A stretch of 64,000 nucleotides of DNA from Pseudocitrobacter cyperus (GCF_039889165.1 NZ_JAYMYY010000001.1:868001-932000), one strand, 5' to 3'. Positions 18,127-27,428 are shown, counted from the stretch's first letter. The notes: a model not told the origin generated them from the sequence alone. Translations and numbers: made by a program.

Positions 18127-18819
18127 TTAAATAATCTGACGAACTTCGTCGAGCGTGGTGGTTCCGTATGTCCCCAGATCCAACTGATTACCGCCGCCAC
18201 TGAGGGTGACACCCTGCACCAGCGCAAACTTCAACGGCTGCGCCACCAGTTGCGTGGTGCCGCTGCTGGCGGTGATGCTAACGTTGTAGGCGCCATCCGC
18301 CACGGCTGCGCCATCCGCGCCCGTGCCATCCCAGGTGAAGGTGTGAACGCCAGCCGTCAGCGCGCCGATATCCAGCGTTTTGACGACATTGCCGTTGCTG
18401 TCGGTAATGGTGGCCGTCACTTTATCCGCCGCCTGCTCCAGCTCGACGCCAAACGGCGTGGTATCGGTGCCATCGCCATCGCTGTTTTTACCCGCCAGCA
18501 CCGTGGTGCCTGGGATCATCACGCCATGACCAATCAGGGATGAGGCCTGCAATGATTTACTGCTGTCGATTTGCCCGGAGATGGAGCCCAGCGAGGTATT
18601 GAGTTTTTCAATGCCGCTCACGGTGCTGATTTGCGCCAGTTGACTGGTGAGCTGGCTGTTGTCCATCGGGTTGGTGGGATCCTGGTTTTTCAACTGCGCC
18701 ACCAGCAGCGTCAGAAAGCTGTTCTGTAGATCATCTGCACTGCTGCTGGTCAGAGAACCGCTGCTGGTGGTGGCGCTGGTCGCGCTGGTCGTTTCATTGA
18801 CGTTCACTGCAATAGACAT
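18127..18819 (-). CDS. flgD: Hook cap/scaffold protein FlgD
   Basis: FlgD caps the growing hook and guides FlgE assembly, then leaves. The 230-residue sequence has the N-terminal QNSFLTLLVAQLKNQDPTNPMDNSQ segment, which is the family hallmark, and a C-terminal FlgD Ig/tudor-like region with a WDGTGADGAAVADGAY turn. It is separated from flgC by 11 bases and from flgE by 14. Confidence 0.96.
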   Translation of the reverse strand: MSIAVNVNETTSATSATTSSGSLTSSSADDLQNSFLTLLVAQLKNQDPTNPMDNSQLTSQLAQISTVSGIEKLNTSLGSISGQIDSSKSLQASSLIGHGVMIPGTTVLAGKNSDGDGTDTTPFGVELEQAADKVTATITDSNGNVVKTLDIGALTAGVHTFTWDGTGADGAAVADGAYNVSITASSGTTQLVAQPLKFALVQGVTLSGGGNQLDLGTYGTTTLDEVRQII

Positions 18820-18830
18820 TGTTCTCTCCG

Positions 18831-19235
18831 TTATTGGCCCAGCGTCAGGGTTTTGAGCATCATGCTTTTCACGGTGTTCATCACCTCAACGTTCGCCTGA
18901 TAGCTGCGGGAAGCCGACAGGGTGTTGACCATCTCGCCCACCACATCGACATTTGGCATTCGCACATAACCTTTGGCATCCGCCAGTGGATTGCCCGGCT
19001 GATAGACCAGCTTATCGGGCTGCTGGCTTTCGATAACGTCAGCGACTTTTACGCCTCCGGTTGCCGCCCCGGGTTGGGCATCCACCTGAAATACGACCTG
19101 CTTTGCACGGTAGGGCTGGCCATCCGGCCCGGTCACGCTGTCGGCGTTCGCCAGGTTGCTGGCCGCTACGTTCAAACGTTTGGACTGCGCTGTCAGCGCT
19201 GAGCCCGCGACATCAAAAATATTCAGTAAAGCCAT
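18831..19235 (-). CDS. flgC: Flagellar proximal rod protein FlgC
   Basis: FlgC is a proximal rod subunit. The 134-residue protein has the axial motifs LTAQSKRLNVAASNLANADS at the start and VVGEMVNTLSASRSYQANVEVMNTVKSMMLKTL at the end; size and order (flgB-flgC-flgD) are standard. It begins three bases after the flgB stop, which suggests coupled translation. Confidence 0.97.
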   Translation of the reverse strand: MALLNIFDVAGSALTAQSKRLNVAASNLANADSVTGPDGQPYRAKQVVFQVDAQPGAATGGVKVADVIESQQPDKLVYQPGNPLADAKGYVRMPNVDVVGEMVNTLSASRSYQANVEVMNTVKSMMLKTLTLGQ

Positions 19236-19238
19236 CGA

Positions 19239-19655
19239 TTAATTCCCCTGCTGAAGGACGTTCATCATTCCTTTGATCTGCCCACTCAGCACCGTCAGCC
19301 CGGTCTGATACTGCAGGCTGTTATCCGCGAACTGCGTGCGTTCCCGATCCATATCGACGGTGTTGCCATCCAGTGCTGGCTGGTCTGGAATGCGGTAGAG
19401 CAGATCGGTCGCGGCTGATGAGAGATTTTGTGCGGGTATGTGGCGTTCAGACGTCAGCGCCAGTGCGACGCCCTGGGTTCCGGCGCGCCCCCGCTCCATC
19501 ACTTTTTTCATTTCACTGGCAAAATCGATATCGCGCGCCTGGTACCCTGGGGTATCAGCATTGGCGATGTTGGCGGCCAGAATCTCCTGCCGCTCGGCGC
19601 GCAGATTCAGGGCTTCCTGTTGAAAACGCAGCGCGGCGTCGAGTTTATCGAGCAT
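19239..19655 (-). CDS. flgB: Flagellar proximal rod protein FlgB
   Basis: FlgB is the most proximal rod subunit and the first gene of the flgBCDEFGHIJ operon. The 138-residue protein contains ALNLRAERQEILAANIANADTPGYQARDIDF, the rod family signature. It is divergent from flgA, and the 157-base gap between them should hold the class 2 promoters activated by FlhDC, as in E. coli; I could not confirm the FlhDC boxes by eye. Confidence 0.96.
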   Translation of the reverse strand: MLDKLDAALRFQQEALNLRAERQEILAANIANADTPGYQARDIDFASEMKKVMERGRAGTQGVALALTSERHIPAQNLSSAATDLLYRIPDQPALDGNTVDMDRERTQFADNSLQYQTGLTVLSGQIKGMMNVLQQGN

Positions 19656-19812
19656 GGCTCCTCCGCAGATGGCAAAATTTCAGCCGACAGCTTAATTCGC
19701 CCCCCGTGCGCGCTATCGCCGGAATAAGCACTAAATGCGTCGCTATTTGTTCCGTTGATGTCATTGCCAGATGAGTAAAATGTTCACACTACCCTCTCTG
19801 ACGGAGCCCCTG

Positions 19813-20472
19813 ATGCCTGAGTTCAAAAGCACGCTGGCGGCGTATTTGCTGCTCGCAAGCCCGTTAACCCTGGCGCAGGATCTGCAAAGCCAGCTATCGA
19901 CTTTTTTTAGTCAACGGCTTGAGGGGTTTAGCGATGAGGTCGTCGTAACATTACGCAGCCCGGCCACCTTGTTGCCCTCCTGCGAGCAACCGGCGCTCAG
20001 TACTCCGGGTAATGCGCGGCTGTGGGGCAATCTGAACGTGGTGGCACGTTGCGGTAACGAGAAGCGCTATTTATCCGTGACGGTGCAGGCCAGCGGGAAT
20101 TACGTGGTGGCTGCCGGGCCGATTACGCGTGGTAGCACGCTTTCCGCGCAATCGGTCACGTTGAAACACGGGCGTCTGGATCAGCTACCGCCGCGCACTC
20201 TGCTGGATCTCAATCAGGCGCAGGACGCCGTCAGCCTGCGCGATGTGGCAGCCGGGCAGCCGCTGCAGTTGTCGATGATTCGCCCGTCATGGCGGGTGAA
20301 AGCCGGGCAACGGGTACAGGTGATTGCTCGTGGCGAGGGCTTCAGCGTCAACAGTGAAGGACAGGCGCTGAACAATGCCGCCGTCACACAAAATGCCCGC
20401 GTGCGAATGCCTTCCGGCCAGGTGGTCAGCGGTGAGGTGAATGCGGATGGGAATATTCTGATTAACTTATAA
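19813..20472 (+). CDS. flgA: P-ring assembly chaperone FlgA
   Basis: FlgA is a periplasmic chaperone needed to assemble the P ring from FlgI. I start at the ATG preceded by GGAG with seven bases of spacing, giving 219 residues, the E. coli length; 14 upstream codons are then untranslated. A signal peptide (LAAYLLLASPLTLAQ) is followed by a SAF-like domain and the strongly conserved ending WRVKAGQRVQVIARGEGF ... QNARVRMPSGQVVSGEVNADGNILINL. Confidence 0.94.
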   Translation: MPEFKSTLAAYLLLASPLTLAQDLQSQLSTFFSQRLEGFSDEVVVTLRSPATLLPSCEQPALSTPGNARLWGNLNVVARCGNEKRYLSVTVQASGNYVVAAGPITRGSTLSAQSVTLKHGRLDQLPPRTLLDLNQAQDAVSLRDVAAGQPLQLSMIRPSWRVKAGQRVQVIARGEGFSVNSEGQALNNAAVTQNARVRMPSGQVVSGEVNADGNILINL

Positions 20473-20478
20473 TCTTTA

Positions 20479-20505
20479 TAAAGAAAGTGCGGCGTTTGCC
20501 GATAA
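20479..20505 (+). promoter_or_regulatory. Sigma-28 (FliA) promoter of flgM
   Basis: TAAA, 15 bases, then GCCGATAA: an exact match to the FliA consensus with correct spacing. It starts just after the flgA stop and lets flgM be re-expressed as a class 3 gene, closing the FliA-FlgM feedback loop. Confidence 0.9.
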
Positions 20506-20565
20506 AGTAATAACAAATGACAATGGCAACCCCGCGCCATCACACGCCCTCAATGAGGAAAGCAC

Positions 20566-20859
20566 ATGAGCATTGAACGTACATCGCCTCTGAACCCTGT
20601 TAACGCGGTACAGGCTCGCGAACCGAACGATACCCAGTCGCCGAAGGCGCGTCTGGAAAAAAGCGTTGAGATTAACAGCACTAACGTCAAACTGAGTGAT
20701 GCGCAAACCACGCTTACGCAGTCCGACACCCGCGATATCAATCTGGATCGCGTCGAGGCATTAAAAACCGCCATCCGCAACGGCGAACTGAAGATGGATA
20801 CGGGTAAAATTGCTGATGCGCTGATCCAGGAAACACAGAATTATCTACAGAGTAACTAA
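20566..20859 (+). CDS. flgM: Anti-sigma-28 factor FlgM
   Basis: FlgM binds FliA until the hook is finished, then is exported so that late flagellar genes turn on. The 97-residue product starts MSIERTSPLNPVNAVQ and has the C-terminal FliA-binding helices (VKLSDAQTTL...DINLDRVEALKTAIRNGELKMDTGKIADALI). Standard length. It sits between flgA and flgN with its own class 3 promoter; flgN begins four bases after its stop. Confidence 0.96.
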   Translation: MSIERTSPLNPVNAVQAREPNDTQSPKARLEKSVEINSTNVKLSDAQTTLTQSDTRDINLDRVEALKTAIRNGELKMDTGKIADALIQETQNYLQSN

Positions 20860-20863
20860 CCGC

Positions 20864-21289
20864 ATGAGTCGTCTGCCCGATATTTTGGATCAAATGAGCG
20901 CTATCCTGAACTCGCTGAAAGAGGTGATGGATGCTGAACAACAGCAGCTTTCCGCAGGAAGTGTGAACGGCAGTTTGCTGCAGCGGATCACCGAGGATAA
21001 AAGTTCACTGCTGGCAGCGCTCGATTATCTTGAGCAGAAGCGGCGGGTGGAACAGGAAGCCCAGCGTTGCGCCAACGACGATGACATCGACGCGCGCTGG
21101 CAAAACATTACCCGGAAAACGCAGCAGTTGCGTGACCTTAACCAGCATAACGGCTGGTTGCTGGAAGGCCAGATAGCGCGTAACCAGCAGGCGCTGGACG
21201 TACTGAAGCCCTTCCAGGAGACGGGATTATACGGCAAGGATGGGCAAACAGCGGAACAACCGCGCAGCGGCAAGAAATTCACCGTGTAA
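20864..21289 (+). CDS. flgN: Flagellar export chaperone FlgN
   Basis: FlgN is the cytosolic chaperone for FlgK and FlgL before export. The product is a 141-residue, mostly helical, Glu/Gln-rich protein, close to the E. coli length (138). The gene is translationally close to flgM. Both FlgN clients are encoded in this same cluster. Confidence 0.94.
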   Translation: MSRLPDILDQMSAILNSLKEVMDAEQQQLSAGSVNGSLLQRITEDKSSLLAALDYLEQKRRVEQEAQRCANDDDIDARWQNITRKTQQLRDLNQHNGWLLEGQIARNQQALDVLKPFQETGLYGKDGQTAEQPRSGKKFTV

Positions 21290-21302
21290 TCACCGGCAGG
21301 AC

Positions 21303-21324
21303 GGCGGGAAGCGATTCTCCCGCC
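21303..21324. terminator. Hairpin between flgN and murJ
   Basis: GGCGGGA/TCCCGCC inverted repeat with a short loop between two convergent genes; no strong T run is seen. Confidence 0.55.
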
Positions 21325-21335
21325 GCCGCATCAGT

Positions 21336-22871
21336 TTACGCCGTCCGGCGTGCAAACTCTTTCACTTTAAAACCTAACACCGCAAGCGTGGCAAAATAGG
21401 CGAAAATCCCGACTACCACCACGGCCATCAGGCGCAGCAGACGGAAGAGCATCGAGCCCTGCGACCACTCAGGCATGACGTGCATCATCCCCAGCAATGC
21501 GGCCGACATCACCAGCACCGCCACAACCAGACGCACAAGGAATTTGCTCCAGCCCGGCTGTGGAGTGAAGATTTTCTGCTTACGCAGTTGCCAGTACAGC
21601 AGGCTGGCATTCAGGCAGGCAGCCAGACCAATCGACAGCGACAGCCCGGCATGCTTCAGTGGGCCGATAAACGCCAGGTTCATCAACTGGGTCATAATCA
21701 GCGTCACAATGGCAATCTTCACCGGGGTTTTGATGTCCTGGCGCGAGTAGAAGCCCGGCGCGAGTACTTTGACCACAATCAACCCCATCAGACCGACGGA
21801 GTAAGCCACCAGCGCGCGCTGAGTCATCGCCGCATCAAAGGCGGTGAATTTGCCGTACTGGAACAGCGACACCGTGAGCGGTTTGGCGAGAATACCCAGC
21901 GCCACGGCGCTCGGCAGCGCCAGCAGGAAGCACAGGCGCAGGCCCCAGTCCATCAGACGGCAATATTCGTCATGGTTGCCACTGGCAAAACTTTTCGACA
22001 GCGACGGCAGCAAAATCGTGCCCAGCGCCACGCCCAGCACCCCGGACGGAAACTCCATCAGACGGTCGGCGTAGTACATCCACGACACGGAGCCCGACAC
22101 CAGGAAGGAAGCAAAAATGGTATTGATGATCAGTGAAATCTGGCTGACGGAAACGCCCAGGATCGCCGGCCCCATCTGTTTAACCACGCGCATCGCCCCC
22201 GCATCTTTTAAATTGATGCGCGGCAGCACCAGCATGCCGATTTTCTTCAGGTGCGGCAGTTGATAAGCCAACTGGAGCACACCGCCGACGGTGACCGCCC
22301 ACGCCAGCGCCAGCACCGGTGGGTTGAAGTACGGCGCGGCAAACAGCGCGAAGCCAATCATGCTGACGTTAAGCAACGTTGGGGCAAAGGCAGGAACGGA
22401 GAAACGGTTCCAGGTGTTAAGGATTGCCCCCGCCAGCGAGGCCAGCGAAATCAGCAAAATATAGGGGAAAGTAATCCGCAGCAGTTGCGTGGTGAGATTG
22501 AATTTATCCGCCGTATCAGCAAAGCCCGGCGCGGTAACAGTGATGACCCACGGCGCGGCGAGCATCCCGACAACCGTCACCAGCGCCAACGCCAGCGTCA
22601 GTAAACCGGAGACATAGGAGACAAAAACGCGGGTGGCATCCTCGCCCTGTTTACTTTTATATTCAGCCAGAATCGGCACAAAAGCCTGAGAAAACGCCCC
22701 TTCAGCAAAAATGCGGCGCAGCAGGTTGGGCAGTTTGAAGGCCACAAAGAAGGCATCGGTGGCCATTCCCGCGCCAAATATTCTCGCCACAATGGCATCG
22801 CGCGCAAAACCCAGCACACGCGAAAACATGGTCATCGAGCTGACAGCCGCCAGCGATTTTAATAGATTCAT
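21336..22871 (-). CDS. murJ: Lipid II flippase MurJ (MviN)
   Basis: MurJ moves the peptidoglycan precursor lipid II across the inner membrane and is essential. Starting at MNLLKSLAAVSSMTMFSRVLGFARD gives 511 residues, the E. coli length; the 13-codon upstream extension lacks conservation. About fourteen membrane segments of the MOP superfamily are seen, with the conserved Arg-rich FKLPNLLRRIFAEGAFSQAFVP loop near helix 2. Last of the rimJ-yceH-mviM-murJ group on this strand. Confidence 0.97.
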   Translation of the reverse strand: MNLLKSLAAVSSMTMFSRVLGFARDAIVARIFGAGMATDAFFVAFKLPNLLRRIFAEGAFSQAFVPILAEYKSKQGEDATRVFVSYVSGLLTLALALVTVVGMLAAPWVITVTAPGFADTADKFNLTTQLLRITFPYILLISLASLAGAILNTWNRFSVPAFAPTLLNVSMIGFALFAAPYFNPPVLALAWAVTVGGVLQLAYQLPHLKKIGMLVLPRINLKDAGAMRVVKQMGPAILGVSVSQISLIINTIFASFLVSGSVSWMYYADRLMEFPSGVLGVALGTILLPSLSKSFASGNHDEYCRLMDWGLRLCFLLALPSAVALGILAKPLTVSLFQYGKFTAFDAAMTQRALVAYSVGLMGLIVVKVLAPGFYSRQDIKTPVKIAIVTLIMTQLMNLAFIGPLKHAGLSLSIGLAACLNASLLYWQLRKQKIFTPQPGWSKFLVRLVVAVLVMSAALLGMMHVMPEWSQGSMLFRLLRLMAVVVVGIFAYFATLAVLGFKVKEFARRTA

Positions 22872-23013
22872 TAACGTGTTATTCCACAACCGGAAGCAAA
22901 ATGCCTGCAACAGCCCGGCGCGATTGCCGGGCTGCGGTTCACAGGCAGGAGCCTGAAGAGGCGTTAGTCTACCGGGTTCGGGATGAATTGCTACTGCCAG
23001 ATGTTACAGCAGG

Positions 23014-23937
23014 TTATTCATCATCAGCCTCGCGCCACAGCGCTTCGACGATACGTTGCGCTATCAGCGCCTGCTCACCGGCCGTTTCCGGAACCGTCTG
23101 ATTTTGCACGCATTCGATAAAGTGACGCGCGCAGCCGGTAAATCCGCGCTGTTCAAGCGTGGTCTGCCAGCCGGGAACCGGGCGGGTGACGACGCCTGCG
23201 CCCCGTTCTTCTCGCCATTCACGCATATCAGTCACGTCATACAACGCCCCCTCCGTCACCGCCTGAACCCATTCACGCTGGCTACCCGCGCGGCGGTGCA
23301 TGCTGGTGGTGACGCTTAGCGTGGGATGGCTGAAGTGATGCTCGGCGTAGAGCATCTCGCCATCGTCCGTAGTCTGCAACGTGCCGCTGCTCAACGTCGT
23401 GTTGCCGCCTGCCAGCCACAGCGCGGTGTCGACCACATGCAGATAATCATCCAGCAGGGTGAAATGCAGGTCATGTGGGCCGACGCTGTCGGTGCGGTGT
23501 TTATCCATCCGCAGCGATGCCGCGTTGCCCAGTTTGCCTTTCAGCTCGCGGTAAAGCGGCGCAAAACGGCGATTGAAGCCCACCATCAGCGTTAACTTCT
23601 TGCGCGCGGCCAATTCAACCAGCCGCTCGGCATCGCTTAGTTTCTCCGCCAGCGGTTTGTCGACGCAGACGTGAACCCCTGCATTCAGCAGTTCGCTGAC
23701 CACGGCATAGTGCGATGCCGTAGCACTGTGCACAAATACCGCATCACACTGCGCCGCCAGCGAGGCCAGCGAATCGGCATACGGCATGCGGTACGTTTCA
23801 CAGATTTTCAGCGCTTTCTCTTTCCCAGGCGACCAGGCTGCCTGCAGCGTCCAGTCGGTCGCGGCGCTAAGTACCGGGAGCCACGCTTTCTGCGCGATCC
23901 CGCCAAGCCCGACAACACCTACGCGTAATTTTGTCAT
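23014..23937 (-). CDS. mviM: Gfo/Idh/MocA-family oxidoreductase MviM
   Basis: A 307-residue NAD(P)-binding protein with an N-terminal Rossmann fold (VGVVGLGGIAQKAWLPVL), a CVDKPLAEKL motif giving the family EKP-type Lys, and a C-terminal substrate domain. The true substrate is unknown. It begins two bases after yceH ends and precedes murJ, the same order as in E. coli. Confidence 0.93.
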   Translation of the reverse strand: MTKLRVGVVGLGGIAQKAWLPVLSAATDWTLQAAWSPGKEKALKICETYRMPYADSLASLAAQCDAVFVHSATASHYAVVSELLNAGVHVCVDKPLAEKLSDAERLVELAARKKLTLMVGFNRRFAPLYRELKGKLGNAASLRMDKHRTDSVGPHDLHFTLLDDYLHVVDTALWLAGGNTTLSSGTLQTTDDGEMLYAEHHFSHPTLSVTTSMHRRAGSQREWVQAVTEGALYDVTDMREWREERGAGVVTRPVPGWQTTLEQRGFTGCARHFIECVQNQTVPETAGEQALIAQRIVEALWREADDE

Positions 23938-23939
23938 CG

Positions 23940-24587
23940 TTATTCCCCGAGATGCGCCAGCAGGGAATCGAGACGCTGTTTTAGCTCTGCGACCTCCCCT
24001 TCAAGGGCTTCGACGCGAGCACGTAAATCGTCCTCTGCCGGAGCGACATCGTCCGCGACCTGAGCCAGCACTTCCATTTCACCGCTGAAAAGGTGCATAT
24101 AGCGGCTTTCGCGTTTACCTGGCTCACGCGGAAGACGCATCACAAACGGGCCATCTTCGCGGGTCGCCAGTCTCTCCAGCGTCGCTTCCACTTCCGCCAT
24201 ATCGCTGAACTCATGCATCCGTTGCGCGCGGCCGCGAAGTTCGCCCGGCGTTTGCGCGCCGCGCAGCAGCAATGTGGTGATCAACGCCACTTCAGCGCTG
24301 GAGAGTTTCAGGTCGCCAAATTCCGAATTGCAGAAGCGTTGTTCATATTTGGTCACGCGATTGCCAAAACCGCTCACCGTGCGCAGATAGTGGCGTTTAA
24401 CCAGTGTATCCAGTAGATCCTGAACCTCAGCGTCGCTGAGTGTCATCACCGGTTCACGGTTTGTTTTCTGGTTACAGGCCGTCACCACGCCGTTGATCGA
24501 CAGCGGATACTGCTCCGGCGTTGTCACCTGTTTTTCCAGCAGGCAGCCAATCACGCGCGCTTCCAGCGGGGTTAATTCATATTTCAT
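23940..24587 (-). CDS. yceH: YceH, UPF0502/DUF480 family protein
   Basis: A 215-residue protein with two winged-helix-like repeats (LTPLEARVIGCLLEKQVTTPEQYPLSINGVVTACNQKTNREPV and LSSAEVALITTLLLRGAQTPGELRGRA) and a C-terminal Glu/Leu-rich coiled segment that might mediate dimers. The fold suggests nucleic-acid binding, but no role has been shown. Nine bases separate it from rimJ. Confidence 0.9.
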   Translation of the reverse strand: MKYELTPLEARVIGCLLEKQVTTPEQYPLSINGVVTACNQKTNREPVMTLSDAEVQDLLDTLVKRHYLRTVSGFGNRVTKYEQRFCNSEFGDLKLSSAEVALITTLLLRGAQTPGELRGRAQRMHEFSDMAEVEATLERLATREDGPFVMRLPREPGKRESRYMHLFSGEMEVLAQVADDVAPAEDDLRARVEALEGEVAELKQRLDSLLAHLGE

Positions 24588-24596
24588 CTTTTCTCC

Positions 24597-25181
24597 TTAG
24601 CGACCGGCTGTCCATTCTTGTGTCGTGAGAGCGGTTAATACGTGGTCACGCCACTCACCATCAATAAGCAGATAGTTTTTGGCATACCCCTCTTTTTCAA
24701 ACCCCAGCCGCGCCAGCAAATCGCCGCTGCGCTGATTGTGTGGCATGTAATTAGCCATAATGCGATGAATGTGCTGAGTACGTTGCATATAACGAATGGC
24801 GCTGGTCAGCGCTTCAAACATCATCCCCTGCCCCTGCCACTTCTGGCCGATGGAATAGCCGAGATAGCAGGCGTGAAATGAACCGCGCACGACGTTGGAG
24901 AAATTGGCGACGCCAATGATCTCCTTCTCATCCGGATCCAGCAGCGCAAAGTAGTAAGCACTGCCCTGTTTATGAAATTCATTAATCATCGATAAGCGAG
25001 CCTGCCAGCCAGAAGGATAGCAGTGGCTATCGTCACGAATAGGCTCCCAGGGTTTCAAAAACTGCCTGTTTTCTGCGTAATAATCGGCAAGACGCCATGC
25101 ATCACGGTCATGAACCAGACGCACGACCAGACGATCGGTTGTCAAACGCACTTTTGGTACGTTACTGCGATAGCCAAACAT
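24597..25181 (-). CDS. rimJ: [Ribosomal protein S5]-alanine N-acetyltransferase RimJ
   Basis: RimJ is a GNAT enzyme that acetylates the N-terminal Ala of ribosomal protein S5. The 194-residue product has the E. coli length and strong identity throughout (MFGYRSNVPKVRLTTDRLVVRLVHDRDAWRLADYY), with the acetyl-CoA loop near GYSIGQKWQGQGMMFEA. It is first of a four-gene run and divergent from mdtH. Confidence 0.97.
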   Translation of the reverse strand: MFGYRSNVPKVRLTTDRLVVRLVHDRDAWRLADYYAENRQFLKPWEPIRDDSHCYPSGWQARLSMINEFHKQGSAYYFALLDPDEKEIIGVANFSNVVRGSFHACYLGYSIGQKWQGQGMMFEALTSAIRYMQRTQHIHRIMANYMPHNQRSGDLLARLGFEKEGYAKNYLLIDGEWRDHVLTALTTQEWTAGR

Positions 25182-25412
25182 CCCTTACTCCTGTACCTGA
25201 ATAATAACCCGGGTTAACTCACTATACCTGTCCACAGGGGGTCTGTGAAAACAGCAACATACCTTTTTTCATACCCCGATCGCGATTTCGATAAACAAGC
25301 TCAATCAAAGCACCATTTTGATAAAAAAATATTGTCGCTGGCAATATGGGAAAACACGAAGCGACCCGGCAGAATGGAAAGGTTCATCTCTTTTTATTCC
25401 CCTGGAGGGGAA

Positions 25413-26621
25413 ATGTCCCGCGTATCGCAGGCACGGAGCCTGGGTAAATATTTCCTTTTAGTCGATAATATGTTGGTTGTGCTGGGCTTTTTTGTGGTCT
25501 TTCCGCTGATCTCTATCCGTTTTGTCGATCAGATGGGCTGGGCCGCATTAATGGTCGGGATTGCGCTCGGCTTACGCCAGCTCATCCAGCAAGGGTTAGG
25601 TATTTTTGGCGGTGCCATCGCTGACCGTTTCGGCGCAAAACCCATGATTGTTACAGGCATGCTGATGCGCGCGGGCGGTTTCGCTATAATGGCAGTGGCG
25701 CACGAACCCTGGGTGCTGTGGCTCTCCTGCTTGCTCTCCGGCCTGGGCGGTACCCTATTCGACCCGCCACGTTCTGCGCTGGTGGTCAAACTTGTGCGCC
25801 CGGCACATCGCGGTCGCTTCTTCTCTTTGCTGATGATGCAGGACAGCGCAGGCGCGGTTATCGGCGCGCTGATGGGCAGTTGGCTGCTGCAATATGATTT
25901 TCGGTTGGTCTGTAGCGCAGGTGCGGTGCTGTTTATCCTGTGCGCTATTTTCAACGCCTGCTATCTTCCGGCGTGGAAGCTGTCTACGGTCAGAACCCCG
26001 GTACGTGAAGGGCTGGCGCAGGTTATGCGCGATAAACGTTTTGTCACCTACGTACTGACGCTGACGGGGTACTATATGCTGGCGGTACAGGTCATGCTGA
26101 TGCTGCCGATTATGGTCAACGATATCGCAGGCTCGCCTTCCGCCGTCAAATGGATGTACGCCATTGAAGCTGCGCTATCGCTAACCCTGCTCTACCCCAT
26201 CGCCCGCTGGAGCGAAAAGCGTTTTCGCCTTGAACAGCGCCTGATGGCAGGCCTGCTCATCATGACGCTCGCTATGTTGCCGATTGGCCTGACCACCTCA
26301 CTTCAGCAGCTTTTCACGCTGATTTGTACCTTCTACATCGGCTCAATTATTGCCGAACCCGCGCGGGAAACGCTGAGTGCGCACCTCGCCAACGCGCGAG
26401 CGCGTGGTAGCTACATGGGCTTTAGCCGCCTGGGGCTCGCCTTTGGCGGCGCACTTGGCTATACCGGCGGCGGCTAGCTGTTTGATAGCGGCAAAGCGCT
26501 AAATCAACCCGAACTTCCCTGGGCTATGCTTGGGATCATCGGGCTGATTACATTTATCGCCCTGTGGTGGCAATTCAGCCCAAAACGTGCCGCTTCCGGC
26601 ATGCTTGAACCGCGTCTCTAG
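25413..26621 (+). pseudogene. mdtH: Multidrug transporter MdtH interrupted by an in-frame TAG
   Basis: MdtH is a twelve-helix MFS drug/H+ antiporter. Start MSRVSQARSLGKYF, preceded by GGAGG, matches E. coli. The frame reaches an amber codon (26475-26477) as codon 355 where E. coli has Trp (GGGWLFD), a single TGG to TAG change. Reading through it, the frame continues with LFDSGKALNQ, the last membrane helix and a normal stop at 26619-26621, for 402 codons in all, exactly the E. coli length. The 354-residue product would lack helix 12. It is either a young pseudogene, a truncated protein, or a sequencing error; amber suppression is also possible. Confidence 0.88.
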
Positions 26622-26642
26622 GCCTGCGAATTTCGCAGGCCA
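26620..26642 (+). terminator. Palindromic hairpin at the mdtH 3' end
   Basis: GGCCTGCGA/TCGCAGGCC forms a near-perfect hairpin beginning at the ancestral mdtH stop codon. There is no long T run, so termination is uncertain. Confidence 0.5.
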
Positions 26643-26768
26643 TCAGTAAAATCTCATCTCAGTAACAAAGAGTTGGCACTTTAAGTATTTTCCGCTGTCA
26701 TAATCACGATGGAAAGCGCAAGCTGCCTGAGAACAGGATGACAGCACAGCATCATATTGAGGAAATTC

Positions 26769-27329
26769 ATGAAGAAATTTTTTGTCATTGCCGCACTGAT
26801 TGTTGGCGGCCTGGTTGCGGGTTGTAATCAACTGACACAATACACTGTAAGTGAACAGGAAATTAATCAGGCGCTGCAGAAGCACAATAATTTCTCGAAA
26901 GATATCGGCCTGCCGGGTGTCGCGGATGCGCATATTGTGCTGACGAATCTCACCAGCGCTATCGGGCGGGAAGAGCCCAATAAAGTGACCCTCACAGGCG
27001 ATGCGAAACTGGACTTAAACTCACTGTTTGGCAGCCAGAAAGCGACGATTGACCTGAAGTTGAAGGCCTTGCCGGTATTCAACAAAGAGAAAGGCGCGAT
27101 CTTCTTGCAGGAGATGGAAGTGGTCGATGCGAAAGTCACGCCGGAAAAGATGCAGTCGGTCGTGCAGACGCTGGTGCCTTATCTGAATCAGTCTCTGCGC
27201 AACTACTTTAATCAGCAGCCGGCTTACGTGCTGAAAGAAGATGCCAGTAAAGGCGAAGCGCTGGCAAAAAAATATGCTAAAGGCATCGAAGTGAAGCCAG
27301 GACAAATTATTATCCCGTTCACCGACTAA
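26769..27329 (+). CDS. yceB: DUF1439 lipoprotein YceB
   Basis: A 186-residue predicted lipoprotein, the E. coli YceB length, starting MKKFFVIAALIVGGL with lipobox VAGC. GAGGA lies eight bases before this ATG; a TTG four codons upstream is less likely. The rest resembles lipid-binding SMP/BPI-like folds: SEQEINQALQKHNNFSKDIGLPGVADAHIVL. Function unknown. In E. coli grxB precedes it; here mdtH does, with only 147 bases between. Confidence 0.93.
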   Translation: MKKFFVIAALIVGGLVAGCNQLTQYTVSEQEINQALQKHNNFSKDIGLPGVADAHIVLTNLTSAIGREEPNKVTLTGDAKLDLNSLFGSQKATIDLKLKALPVFNKEKGAIFLQEMEVVDAKVTPEKMQSVVQTLVPYLNQSLRNYFNQQPAYVLKEDASKGEALAKKYAKGIEVKPGQIIIPFTD

Positions 27330-27342
27330 CGCTTTATTCTGT

Positions 27343-27383
27343 AAAAGACGCCCGACTGTCGTTAACAGCGGGCGTCTTTTTTT
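27343..27383 (+). terminator. yceB terminator
   Basis: Long stem AAAAGACGCCCG/CGGGCGTCTTTT ending in seven T residues, placed right after yceB. Confidence 0.9.
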
Positions 27384-27399
27384 GCAGAAAGAAGTGCAA

Positions 27400-27415
27400 A
27401 GGAAAACGTTTACGT
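27400..27415 (+). promoter_or_regulatory. PurR operator-like site before pyrC
   Basis: AGGAAAACGTTTACGT resembles the PurR consensus with its central CG step and sits upstream of pyrC, where E. coli has a PurR site. It would tie pyrimidine to purine supply. Confidence 0.7.
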
Positions 27416-27428
27416 TTATCCTTAGTGC

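Noticed and set aside
21480..22136. 218-codon Arg/Gln/His-rich frame antisense to murJ
   Set aside because: Shadow of the MurJ coding frame with no motif.
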